A stretch of DNA of 64,000 nucleotides from Zea mays (lineage: Eukaryota > Streptophyta > Magnoliopsida > Poales > Poaceae): assembly GCF_902167145.1 (NCBI RefSeq), contig NC_050104.1, positions 101,443,849 through 101,507,848 on the forward strand, written 5' to 3'. Position numbers and translations under genes: made by a program. Positions 45,808 to 58,798 of the stretch are shown here, piece by piece; the stretch's first letter is position 1; each line of letters opens with the position of its first letter. The notes under the pieces are model-generated. The model was not told the origin of the DNA and ran no database searches. It saw only the letters and a program-made list of their open reading frames with translations.

Positions 45808-45974
45808 CAGGGGCGAAGCTAGGTTTATTCAAGGGGATGTAAATGCACCCCCTAAAAAATACAGAATCAGTTATAATGTACAAATTTTCACCATATATGC
45901 ACCCACATTACTTGATGTCTATGCACCCATTAAGCAATTGCATCCCCATCAAATTTGCTCTAGCTTCGCCACTG
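45808..45974. mobile_element. hAT-like MITE, 167 bp
   Basis: The terminal inverted repeats are CAGGGGCGAAGCTAG at the left and, complemented, CAGTGGCGAAGCTAG at the right. Flanking 8-bp duplications are GTATCATG (45800-45807) and GCATCATG (45975-45982), with one mismatch. The 8-bp duplication and CAGNGGCG ends fit the hAT superfamily. There is no coding capacity. Confidence 0.82.
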
Positions 45975-46448
45975 GCATCATGGAGTCACTTGTCCACTTG
46001 TGGATATAGGAGTTATTTGTCTCAATCGTTAGCATGTTTATTTCGCTTTAATCCCTAATGACTTCTATTGTTTATATAGTGTTTTGTCTTTATGGATTGC
46101 AGTCGTAGCGATCTGAACATTGGTTAAAAATGAACAGGCTGTATGTTAGCTCTTTATTTATATAAGCTCTTCATTTATATAGGTACAAACATACCGTTCG
46201 GGAGAGGAATACCTTATCTGTAGACTGTAGACTGTTACTACTGTTACAATATCAATTAGTTTAAAAAGAAATGGCCGGTAGGAGAAGGGGAGCGCGAAGT
46301 GTAACTGTGTACGAAAGCGGCAGGCAGGTGCCCAGACGTTAGCAGCGTTGAAGTATGAATGAAGTGTCCGTTTCCTGTCCAAAAGTTTGGGTTTTTTTTT
46401 AAGGAGCGCCTCCCGCCGTCCGGTACAGTACCAAACTAAAGACGCTAT

Positions 46449-46775
46449 CTAGTGTTTGGTTGAGCAGCCAACTAGAACGGAGTTGTTCTATCCCTGATTC
46501 TAGGAACGGAGCTGCTCTGTTCTGTGTTTGGTAATCTGGAACGGAGCGGCTCTGTTTTTGTTTGGTTGCAGAGTGAACGGAACGGAGCGTGACTGTGAGA
46601 ACGGGATTGGAACGGAGCGGCTCCGTCCGGTTGATTTTTTGGAGCAGAATGGTTCCGGATCTGATGAGAATATTCCCTAATTGGAGCCATTCTGTTCTAG
46701 TTAATTTGTAACCAAACAACAACAAAACTGGGACAGAACGGTTCCGTTATACTTGGTTCTTCAACCAAACAGTAA
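46449..46775. mobile_element. MITE-like inverted-repeat element, about 325 bp
   Basis: The ends GTGTTTGGTTGAGCAGCCAA and TTCTTCAACCAAACAG are inverted repeats. Repeated AACGGAGC and GAACGG blocks occur inside. The target duplication could not be set with confidence, so the superfamily is open. Confidence 0.6.
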
Positions 46776-47680
46776 CTAACTGGAAAAAAAAAGCCGTCGA
46801 CGTGTACATCCGTCGCTTTCATTTTTCCTGCATCAGCACCCACACCGCACATAATTAAGGACAAAGACCACGTAATATCCCCCCGAAACAAATCCGCCCG
46901 TCCCCAACCGCGACCCAACTCAAAAGCATCGCGCGGCTGGCGATCGATGGAGACCCGACCGGACGTTCGGATGGGCCTGGGCACGCACGTCAGGTCGACG
47001 CTTTCCGATGCCATTGCCATGAACCACGCCACCACACGACGGGCCCGAGCACAGCTGTTGTTCCTACTGCATCTGCATCCATGGAGGCCGACGGAGCAGT
47101 CTGCCAGTCTCTTCTCCATCGGTAGTCGGTAAGGAAGATGGAGCGAGGTCAGAGGCGACAACGACGTGTGTACTGCATGCCGGCTGCCGTTCGGGTCCCA
47201 CAATCTCGAAAATTTATAGCGGCCGGGGCGTGGAATCTGAGCCCCGCGGCCGGCCAGGGCACCTCAAAACTGGGGAGGATTCACGGCCGTTCCGGGCACC
47301 TGTCTACTCTGTGTGACTGTGTCTGTCCTGTCGTCGCGGGCCGCAGCCTCGGCTTCCCAGTTCCCACACCCCACGCGGCCACCCACCCCACCCGCACCCG
47401 GCGCCTCGCTTCTTTATTCCGCTCCGCTCAGCCCGCCCGCCAGAGCATCACATGCCATTGCCAACCTCTCACTGCTCGTACCGCCTCTCCACTCCACCTG
47501 CTGCCCCTGCGCCCTGACCGCGAGGGGAGGGCGCTGAGCTACCAAGGAAGCCAACCGGCGCGGACCGGGTCGGTCAACGCTTGCTGTGCACCCGACCGAG
47601 GAAGCTAGGAGGATCGAGCACGGACATGTTGGCCTCGGCGTCGGTGCCGGCCGTCTAGGAAAAGCTCGCCCGCAGAGGTA
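46776..47680 (+). promoter_or_regulatory. Presumed promoter and 5' UTR of the receptor-like kinase gene
   Basis: GC content rises towards the start codon, as is usual for grass genes. No clear TATA box was found. Short pyrimidine-rich tracts occur from 47380 to 47500. No other gene is seen in it. Confidence 0.4.
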
Positions 47681-50600
47681 ATGGATGGGCGGAGGAGGGG
47701 CGGCGGAGCTATGGCGTGGCTGCTGCTGCTTCTCGCCTCGCTGTGCACCGGCGCGTGCGGGCTCAATGCGGACGGGGTGCTGCTCATGTCCTTCAAGAAC
47801 ACGGTCACCGCGGACCCGCTGGGCGCGCTGGCCGGCTGGAGCTACAGCGACGCCGCGCCGTGCGCCTGGAACGGCGTCATCTGCAACGGCTTCCCGCAGG
47901 ACGACACCGCGCCGGCGGCGGCGAACGTGACCTCGGCCTCCGCCGACGGCAACGGCACCGCGACGGTCGCGCGCAACGCCACCGGAGCAACCGCGGCGGC
48001 CGGCCTCGGCGCGTCGCTGGCGGCGGCCACGGTGTCGCGGGTCATCAGCCTCGTCCTACCCAACGCGCAGCTCTCGGGGACGCTGCCGCCCGACCTCGGC
48101 CGCGTCGAGCACCTGCGCCACCTCGACCTCTCCGGGAACGGCCTCAGCGGCAGCCTGCCGCCTACGCTGCTCAACGCCACCGAGCTCCGCGTCCTCTCGC
48201 TCGCCGGGAACGCGCTGTCAGGCGAGCTCCCGGACGCGGCGGCGGCCTATGCGCGCGGCCTGCAGCAGCTCAACCTCTCGGGCAACGCGCTCGCGGGCCG
48301 CCTCCCCGCCGCGCTGTGCAGGCTGCCGAGCCTCCTTGCGCTGGGGCTCGCCAGCAACCACCTCGCCGGTGAGCTCCCCGTCGGAGGCCTCGGGACGTTG
48401 GAGCTTGTTGACCTGAGCGACAACGACTTCAACGGCTCGCTCCCGTCGGACTTCGGTGGGACCGCACTCCGCCTCCTCAACGTTTCGTCCAACAAGCTCG
48501 CCGGCGCTGTGCCGACCGAGCTGGCCGCCGTCGTCCCCGCGAACGCGACGGTGGACCTGTCGCGGAACAACTTCACCGGCGCGATCCCACAGGCCGGCCC
48601 GTTTGCCGCGCAGCCGGCGGCGGCGTACGAGGGCAACCCGAACCTGTGCGGGCCGCCGCTGAAGCAGGCGTGCTCGATCCCGTCGTCGCTGTCGAAGCCT
48701 CCCAACGCCACCGACTCGCCGCCGGCGTTCGCGGCCATCCCCAAGAACCCCGCTCGCGCCCCGCCGCAAGCCCAGGGGCAGCCGCCGAGCGAGCAGGATA
48801 AGCTTCGTCCCGCGTCCATTGTGGCCATCGTCGTCGGGGACATCGCCGGCGTCGGCCTCCTCTTCATGCTGTTCATGTACGCGTACCACGTCAGGAAGAA
48901 GAGGCGGCAGCGTCGGGAGCAGGACCCGACGCCGCCGCTGCACCTGCAGCAGAAGAGCGCGCGAGGTTTCGACGGCGGCGTAGTCAAGACGCTCGACATC
49001 GCCGGAGGCAAAGAAGAGAAGGCGTCCACGTCGACGGGGTGCTGCATTGGCCGTAGGAACGACAGCTCGGACAGCTCCGAGTACTCCGCGTCGTCGGACG
49101 GCGAGTCCTCCGACGAGGAGGGCCTCAAGAAGAGGGGAAGCTTCATCGGCCGGAGCACCCCGCAGGAGCACGGCAGCAAGAAGCACAACCTGCCCCAGCA
49201 GCAGCAGCAGGCGCCCCCCGCGCCTGCGACGCTGGTGACGGTCGACGGCGACGGCGAGCTCGAGATGGAGACGCTGCTCAAGGCGTCGGCCTACATCCTC
49301 GGCGCCACGGGTTCCAGCATCGTGTACAAGGCCGTGCTCGGCGACGGCACCGCGCTGGCCGTCCGGCGCATCGGCGAGAGCGGCGGCGCCGAAAAGCTCA
49401 AGGACTTCGAGGCGCAGGTGCGCGCCGTCGCCCGGTTCCGCCATCCCAACATCCTCCGGCTGCGCGGCTTTTACTGGGGCGCCGACGAGAAGCTCCTCAT
49501 CCACGACTACGCCCCCAACGGCAGCCTTGCCAACATCGCATTCAGCAGTAAGTTCCTCCTTCGTCTCTCTCCAGCACCAACGTTCATTCAGATACTAGAA
49601 ATTGCATCGGAAAGTTGCTTGATTTGACACCGACTAATGATGCACCTGTAGTACGGTTCATAGGCTCAAACTTTATAATCATTTGCAACGGCTTGGTGAG
49701 TCTTATGAAAAGATGGCACTTTACTGATTGTACGTGCTGCAACTTAAATGCGCATTAGTAGTACTGATTCAACTATTGTCTGAAGGAAGAGCTTAATCGC
49801 ATTGGTCACAGTCACAGGTACTGGTAGTGCAAATAAATTTGTCATTGCTCACACGAATCATTGCAATTTTGCTGCAAGTCTTAAGGACTCGTCCCTTTGG
49901 TACTGAAAGAACTGTCCTTTGGTTGCTTTGCTTCATCAGTCGCAAAATCAGTACAACTCCACAACGCCTAACGCCTTGGCGTTCCATTTTTACGATCACG
50001 AGGCTCACTTCACCTGATTTGGTCATATGGCCCTGTTTGTTTCGGCTTCTGGCAGCTTCTGGCCACCAAAAGCTGCCGTGGACTGCTAAACGCTCAGCTT
50101 TTCAGCCAGCTTCTATAAAATCCGTTGGGACAAAAACCATCCAAAATCAACATAAACACGTAATCGGTTGAGTCGTTGTAATAGTAGTAATAGTAGGAAT
50201 TCGTCACTTTCTAGATCCTGAGCCCGTAACTTTATGTTCCTCACACGTAATCGTAATGACCGGATGATTTTGCCGCACCTCCTCTGCAGGGCGCTTCGGG
50301 TCGTCGTCGCCGCTGCACCTGAGCCTGGAGGCGCGGCTGCGGATCGCGCGCGGCGTGGCGCGAGGGCTGGCGTACATCCACGAGAAGAAGGGCGTGCACG
50401 GGAACCTGAAGCCGAGCAACATCCTTCTGGGCGGCGACATGGAGCCATGGATCGGGGACCTGGGCCTGGACCGGCTGGCGTCGGGCGAGGCGGCGCCGCA
50501 CTACCGCGCGGGCGCGTCGGCGCGGCTGTTCGGGAGCAAGCGGTCGATGCACTCGACGAGCAGCCTGCCGGACCTGTCACAGATGCCCGGGCCGGGCGCG

Positions 50601-51029
50601 AGCCCGTGCGGGTCGGCGTCCGCGGCGGCCGCGGCCGCCAGCGCCGCCCCGGCGCCGTACCAGGCGCCCGAGTGCCTGAAGAACCTGCGGCCCACGGCCA
50701 AGTGGGACGTGTACGCCTTCGGCATGGTGCTCCTGGAGCTGCTCTCCGGGCGGGTCTACTCGGAGGTGGAGCTGTGCCAGTGGCACGCGGGGCTGGTGGC
50801 CGCCGAGGAGCACGGCCGCGTGCTCCGGATGGCCGACCCCACGCTCCGCGGCGAGGCCGACGGCCGGGAGGACGCGCTGCTGGCGTGCTTCAGGCTCGCC
50901 TTCGCGTGCTGCGCCATGGCGCCCGGCAAGCGGCCCTCCATGAGGGACGCCGCCATGGTGCTCGAGCGAACGGCGGCGGCGGCGGCGCCCGGCGCCGCCG
51001 CGAGCAGCAGCGGCGCCGCTGTGCCCTGA
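47681..51029 (+). CDS. LRR receptor-like kinase, probable pseudokinase (2 exons, 868 aa)
   Basis: Exons are 47681-49547 and 50290-51029, with GT-AG splice sites joining in frame. The protein has a signal peptide (about 1-28), an LRR N-terminal cap with PCAWNGVIC, about seven or eight LRRs and a proline-rich stalk. A single membrane helix (about 377-402, ending before RKKRRQRR), a serine/acidic juxtamembrane region and a kinase domain (about 525-860) follow. It should sit in the plasma membrane. Catalytic signatures are altered: AVRR instead of an ATP-binding lysine, HGNLKPSN instead of HRDLKPxN, and DLG instead of DFG. It resembles the LRR-III group around Arabidopsis At4g37250, and so may signal as a scaffold. 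A second ATG at 47711 also leaves a signal peptide. An insert rich in Ser follows DLGLDRL. Confidence 0.9.
50027..50275. mobile_element. Possible MITE in the kinase intron
   Basis: The intron (49548-50289) contains a CCCTGTTTGTTTCGGCTTCTG stretch followed by AAAAGCTG...CAGCTTTT inverted pieces. This resembles a common Andropogoneae non-autonomous repeat. Borders and duplication were not fixed, and it does not disturb the splice sites. Confidence 0.4.
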
Positions 51030-51634
51030 GGGGGAAAAAACAACTGACCTTGTAGCGCTTGGAGCCGTTACTGATCGCAATAATCTTACTGCAAGTGCAC
51101 GGACGGTGGTGGCGGCGTCGGCGTTGATCGCCGGTGGCGAGCTTGTGTGGTAGGGCGTGTACGTAGATCTGTTACTGATTTTGGAGGTGCTGCGAGAATT
51201 AATTAACCTACTAATCATCTGTGTTTGTGATTGTGGATTTGAAAGCGATGCATATTCCTTTTTTTTCGATCTTGCGTCTCGGTGGATCTCAAGATGTGTA
51301 CTTACTGTGACAGTGTCAGTGTCTGATGGCCACACGATCAATGGGTTCTTCTGAATCTGATCGACCAAATCGGGATGGTTCTTGAACCTGTCGTGCCGGT
51401 TCAGTTCAGTGCACCGGAGCCGGACTCGGACAAGAATTCAACAAGGCCTGCTGCTGCTGCTGCTGCTTTGACAGGCGCTAGCCGCCACCGGTACAACTCT
51501 CCAAGTCTGTTTTGTCCGGCGCGCGCACGCGACGAAACGCGGTGTCCCGCCATGTCCGTTCCAGCGCTCCGCAGCGAGCAGGGAATATTGTAGTGGTCTT
51601 CCTCATATTCCTTCCACCGTGCCGTCACTCTCCT
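51030..51634. other. 3' flank of the receptor-like kinase gene
   Basis: Presumed 3' UTR and downstream DNA. No further gene was recognised; short CTG-triplet runs occur near 51446. Confidence 0.4.
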
Positions 51635-51666
51635 CGAGACGGAGACGGAGACGGAGACGGAGACGG
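51635..51666. repeat. (GAGACG)n hexanucleotide microsatellite
   Basis: About five perfect GAGACG units; likely polymorphic between accessions. Confidence 0.85.
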
Positions 51667-53718
51667 ACCACGGGCGACAGGCCAGGGCAAGCAGAGAGAG
51701 TAACTTCTCTGGGCCTCTGAGGGTTTGGGAAGATGCCGTGTTGGCCGGGGTTTTTTTTTCTGCCGGCCGCGTCTTCCTGCCCTGTGCTCCTGCTGCTCTG
51801 CATGTCGGTACCACCCTCGCCTCGTGACACGTGATCGCCAGAGCTTAGCCAGTAAGCACGGGTTCCTTAATTAGGTCTAACCCAGACCCAGCAAGTGACA
51901 GGTTAACATCCAGTCCCCAGAAATAAGCTGACATAAACTACTGTGTATGTGAGTGAGATAAAGGTCAAGTTCTTGCAACGGCATGCGCCTCAATGGCATG
52001 TTACTGTCACAACAGCTCACATGCTGCATTATAGAAATAGAGTGGCACGGAGTCAACGAAGGAAAGGCTTGTAAAACAAGCTATGTAGGCTCGTAAAAAG
52101 CAGATCAGGGTTGTTACTTGTTAGATGCTTCGTTATCCTAGCCCGAAGAACCGAGGACTATTTTCAAGATTGGAGGAGTCGCCATATGAGGTTGGAGTCG
52201 GATTCGGTGTTCATGGTGACGACATCTCTGATAGAGCCCTGGACCTCCTTTTGCCCCTTGGCATCTAGTGGTATAAGATCCCATGGCTCTTCATGGTTCA
52301 TGCCTCGCGACACTTGACGTCATAAGTCCATGGCTCCTCGTGCCCCCGGGGCACCTAATTATATAGTATACTCTTAGAAGCTAAAATTCCTCTTAGAAGG
52401 TGAAGAGGACTTAGTGACAACCTCGGTCTATTTTAATTATATAGTATACTCTCACGAGCTAAAATTCCTCCTAAAAGGAGACGATGACTTAGTGACAACC
52501 TCGGTCTATTTCGTAGCTGAAAGGTGTGAAGGGTCCACTGAATACGACATCAAGACATCAAGACACACCACGTCTAGATGCTTTAAAGATTGTCACAATA
52601 CTATATATTAATGAATAAGTCTCATGTACAAGATATTAAATGTACGATGGGCAACATTACATGGCTAACATGATGTGCAGACATGCAATATAGGCTCTAG
52701 AGCACTTGAGGTCGCTAAGCAGTGCATGTGTAATGTCATGTAACCATAGAAACAAGTGCATACTATACCTGGAAATATAATAAAACACAAGGGCCAGTGT
52801 CGGTAGCCAGTCACATGTGAACAACAAGACCATGTCGTGAAGGCTGATGTCATAGGTTATAATGCCTACATAGGTAGCCGATATAGCGGTTATCTTACCA
52901 AAGGATAATTAACCTCGACAATGCCAACATTTAATGTGATACTGCAAGCATACCCTTGGCACGTGCATAGTTGTTAGGTGTACCTAGGGCCATTATATAC
53001 ACATAGTTTAGTATATACCATTTACTTCATGATAGGAGATCTCAAATGCCCGAGGGTTGAGATAATCTACGTCTTTTGATGAGATTTGCTCGGATTCGGT
53101 CCAAAATCGAAGGGTATGAACTTCTAGAGTTACGGTCCAAGCTCCGGTACCACTGTTAGGTGTATAGAACCTTAGGTTGTTACCCTAGCTACTACAAAAT
53201 GAAGAACCAAGAAGTATACCTTCGGGATTAGGGAGAGTGGTCATGCGAGGTTGGAGTCCAGGTTTGAGTGTCATTATTGGTGACGACGCCTCTGGGACAG
53301 TAGAGGCAGTGACCTACCATCCAGCTCAGTATAGAGATAAATTGTATCTCGTTAGTCTGTGTATGAGCAAGGAGGCATGGTGAATATTGGTATCACGTGT
53401 CGACCAACTGTGTATTTATTTACATGGTATGAAGGGACTGCAACCAAGAAGGTTATGATAGCCTCTATCAAGGTGCGAGTGAGGTTCCGCATGGTCCCTC
53501 ACCGAGTTCAGATGAGATCAATCCGACAAACATGTGCTAATTAATGCCCAAGAGTCGAAGAGAATAAAGAAAAGAGCGCAAGATTGTCCTCGTCAATAGG
53601 TCTAAATGCATGAGTGTGCAGAAGGTTGTTTTAACAATAGACATAGTAGAGTTTGAAATATAGACGATAGAATAGACCCTCAAGATCAACTTAAGAACAA
53701 CAATGATGCATTTAGGCC
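51667..53718. other. Intergenic stretch with a 78-bp tandem duplication and related blocks
   Basis: No gene was recognised. Two adjacent 78-bp copies lie at 52356-52433 and 52434-52511 (TAATTATATAGTATACTC... to ...CTCGGTCTATTT). A block near 52180-52240 (GAGGTTGGAGTC ... GGTGACGAC) recurs near 53250-53300, suggesting a decayed transposon with repeated subterminal parts. Confidence 0.45.
52356..52511. repeat. Two-copy 78-bp tandem repeat
   Basis: The copies share their start TAATTATATAGTATACTC and end TTAGTGACAACCTCGGTC, with about ten internal differences. Confidence 0.8.
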
Positions 53719-53951
53719 CTGTTTGGAATAGATCTAGTTCCAGCTCTAGAAAATTTAGTGAAGTTAGTGGAGCAGGTCATTAGGTACTCTATAAAATCGT
53801 GGAGCTAGAATTGTAAGTCTTTAGAATACATTTAGATAAGCCATTTCATTTATTATTTAGATTAAAAATATTTTTAAAACTATTTAAATTAATATTATAA
53901 ATTACAGTTCCATACTGAAGCTGGAAACTGGAGTCATTCCAAACACCCCCT
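53719..53951. mobile_element. MITE, Tourist-like, about 233 bp
   Basis: The terminal inverted repeat GGCCCTGTTTGGAAT pairs with ATTCCAAACACCCC at the right end; the interior is AT-rich and non-coding. The target duplication is unclear (TTA left, TAT right). Confidence 0.6.
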
Positions 53952-55210
53952 ATAGTACACTAATGGAACAACAGCCTTAGACAAACAATCTACCCAGTTT
54001 CGTGGTACAACAAACAAATAAACTCCGCTTGTACACTTGTGCGCAACGAGATCCAACACACCACAACGGTAGTATATGAGAACACAAGTAAAACAGCTGG
54101 AGCTGGAGATAGGGGTAAATTACAAGATAATAAGATAATAGATTAGCATATAGCCTCTGCCAGATCAAATCCAGCCTGCAGATCTACACTATCATATCAG
54201 CATTATCTTGCCTTAGTTTACAAAAGAACCAGTACAGCATGACGCGTGATTAAAGCTTAAAGCAGATCTAGCAGCGTGTGTACGTAAGCTTGGCACTCAG
54301 GGGTGAGCAGATTAACCTAGAGAAAGCAGAATAAAGAAAACGGAGAATGCGTGCGTAAAAAAAAATCTAGAGAGCGCAGACCTCAGGTTCAGCCTCAACA
54401 ACTAAATATATTAGTTTTGATGCAGACATTCGCCAAAACTCAGCAGGCGGCAGGCTGTCTGGCGTTACTAGATCCAGTGCTCCATGTTAAAACCTAGCTG
54501 TTCAGGCATCTTCTGTCTGCGCTACCGGGTGGTCAAACATGACGTTGCCTCTGTCAGTTGATCAGGAGCTTCTGTTGGAATCATCCTGGGGTGATCTTGG
54601 AGTTAGTACTTGACCACATGATTCCTGCAGCCATATATGCGTGTGGCAGGCGAAAATGCTGCTGGAGATGCATCGTCTGGACCAGCAATTGCAGGTGATT
54701 TCTTAGTACTATATTGCTATGCCAAGCTACCCTGATCACATGATTATATATACGTACTTAGTAATCTCCTCGTCTTGCTATGGAATCTTGTTGCTCGGAT
54801 CTGAATGCACTTGATGTTGTGTTTAGAGTGGTACCGATCGGAATGAGAGGAAAAGGCGGGTGTTTTCACCGTTTGTTAATTGGAATGGAAAATGCAATTC
54901 CTTAGAAACCTGGTCTGTCATCTACAGGCTACGACAGCAGCCTAGCTACCAAGTCCAGCGCGCACAGAGAGCCACAGACTAACGGCGTGTGTGTTTTTTT
55001 TTGGTTGTCATGCAAAGCAAGCCTCCAACATCCAATTCTAATCCGTCATGCAAAGCATGCCTCCATCTAATCCGGTTTCGACGACTGCTCTAACAGTCCT
55101 TTGAACTACTGACTTTAAAGACGCCGCTATGAGTGATATATGCTGATGCCTCTGCCAACAAACAAAGAACAGACCTATCGCTACACAGTCCGCCGTGGCT
55201 CTCTGCAATT
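53952..55210. other. Upstream region of the FabG-like gene
   Basis: No separate gene was recognised; it probably includes the promoter and 5' UTR of the reductase gene. No clear TATA box was identified. Confidence 0.4.
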
Positions 55211-57221
<2,011 letters not shown>

Positions 57222-58356
57222 GGGTTTTCTGATCCTGCCAACAGAACTACAGAGTCAAGCACAACGACAACAAAAAAAGGAAATCAGAAGCTACAGAAGG
57301 CAGCAAAAGACTGCTGGAGTTTGAAAACAAAATGCATCGATAACTAAACTGAAGAATCATTGTTAAAAAGAAGCTATGCATGGGAGAGATAAATAAAGTA
57401 AATCGTCTTGCTTCGGAAGCGTTGTTTGGCCCAAGGATGAGAAAACGAGAATGGTATTCTGACGAATACGAGGATAACTTTTTAAATTTCATTATCGTTT
57501 TTTTTAAATATCTTCTATCTGGAAACGGGCCCAACAAGTTGGCGCTCCTTCCATGGTCTCTGGGCCTTCCTAGCGCCATGCAAGTCTTCAGCGTCTTCTG
57601 TGCGCAAGTCTAATCTGCAAACTAGAATGGCAGCAGTGAGAATGAATTTACACGAACGTCGACTAGTATGCCGGAGAAGATATTGCTGCTCTTCGATAAG
57701 GCCAGGAAATCAGCTGAAGTCGTCAGTTTACCACTGTTCTGTGCTGCCGGATTTCTTTTCAGTCCTTCTTGATTGAACGGCCCAAATGAAGGCGTTAGCG
57801 TGGAACATGCATGCTAACTGTTTGAACCAAGAAGCAAGAACTTGTGCCAAACTAATGAGTAATGACACACTTACGCTTCAGAGTTTGGGTCTCGTTCCGT
57901 AGAAGATCTAATGAGAAGATGCCAGACCCACTCTGTATTTCATTCACCGTGCCAGCTTTTGTCATGAACACTGTTGCTGCCGTCGTGCCTTTTGTAAAAT
58001 CTTGGGAGTCCAAGCAGAACGGCACTGTGCATCAACGTCGGTGCAGACGGGGAATATAAGTCTTTGTTTGTTTTTTTTTTCAGAAGATTAATCGGTTCAT
58101 CATTTACTCTTTGAGTGTGTAGTAGATAAACAGCATTGCTCAAACATTTCTGAGTTATTTGGTAGGAGGTTGGGAGTTGATTTTCTGTCTATTGGTCAGC
58201 TATGGCTTAACAACCATCCCTTGAGCCAAGCGACCCGCTGTCCAACAGCCATTGGACTACAAGCCAAATAGAGAATTGACACTTCCTACGGGCCCATGAG
58301 TGAAAAACTGTTAACAGGAGAGGAGTAAAGGCAATGGAGTTTTTCCTCCAAACTAA
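57222..58356. other. Intergenic DNA downstream of the FabG-like gene
   Basis: Contains the reductase 3' UTR. No further gene was recognised. Confidence 0.4.
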
Positions 58357-58561
58357 GGTGTCGTTTGATTCACATATTAGTAGCATAATATTAGTAACAT
58401 AATAGGTTATCGATAACGTTAAATCACGTTTATTTAAGTCTAACTGTAATTGATACCACACTAGAAATAGATATCAACTTATTCAAACTTGTTACCGTCG
58501 GTATTTGAGTGTGAATCATTATCATTACCATTTACGTTACATTTCGTGAACCAAACGACAC
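58357..58561. mobile_element. Tourist/PIF-Harbinger-like MITE, 205 bp
   Basis: The ends GGTGTCGTTTGATTCAC and GTGAACCAAACGACAC are inverted repeats flanked by TAA (58354-58356 and 58562-58564), the 3-bp duplication usual for this superfamily. It lies 3' of the UPF0047 gene. Confidence 0.8.
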
Positions 58562-58798
58562 TAACAACTTATAAACCATTTCTTTAAACCACCAAAGATA
58601 ACTAAACAAGCTCAACATGAGAAGAAGCTCGTTAAGAGATTTTGTTCCCCTCATGCTAGCATCATATTACAAATAACATTCTCCACTGGAACGCCTATCA
58701 CAACTGGGCCAAAGACAGTTTCAGTTTCAGTGCATCTGATTTAAACATGTCGAAGTCGCTGCATTGCATTTCCAGCTCTTAACATAGATCACCTTAGG

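Noticed and set aside
48218..49504. 428-codon and 344-codon antisense frames in the kinase gene
   Set aside because: GC-rich shadow frames of the real receptor exon.
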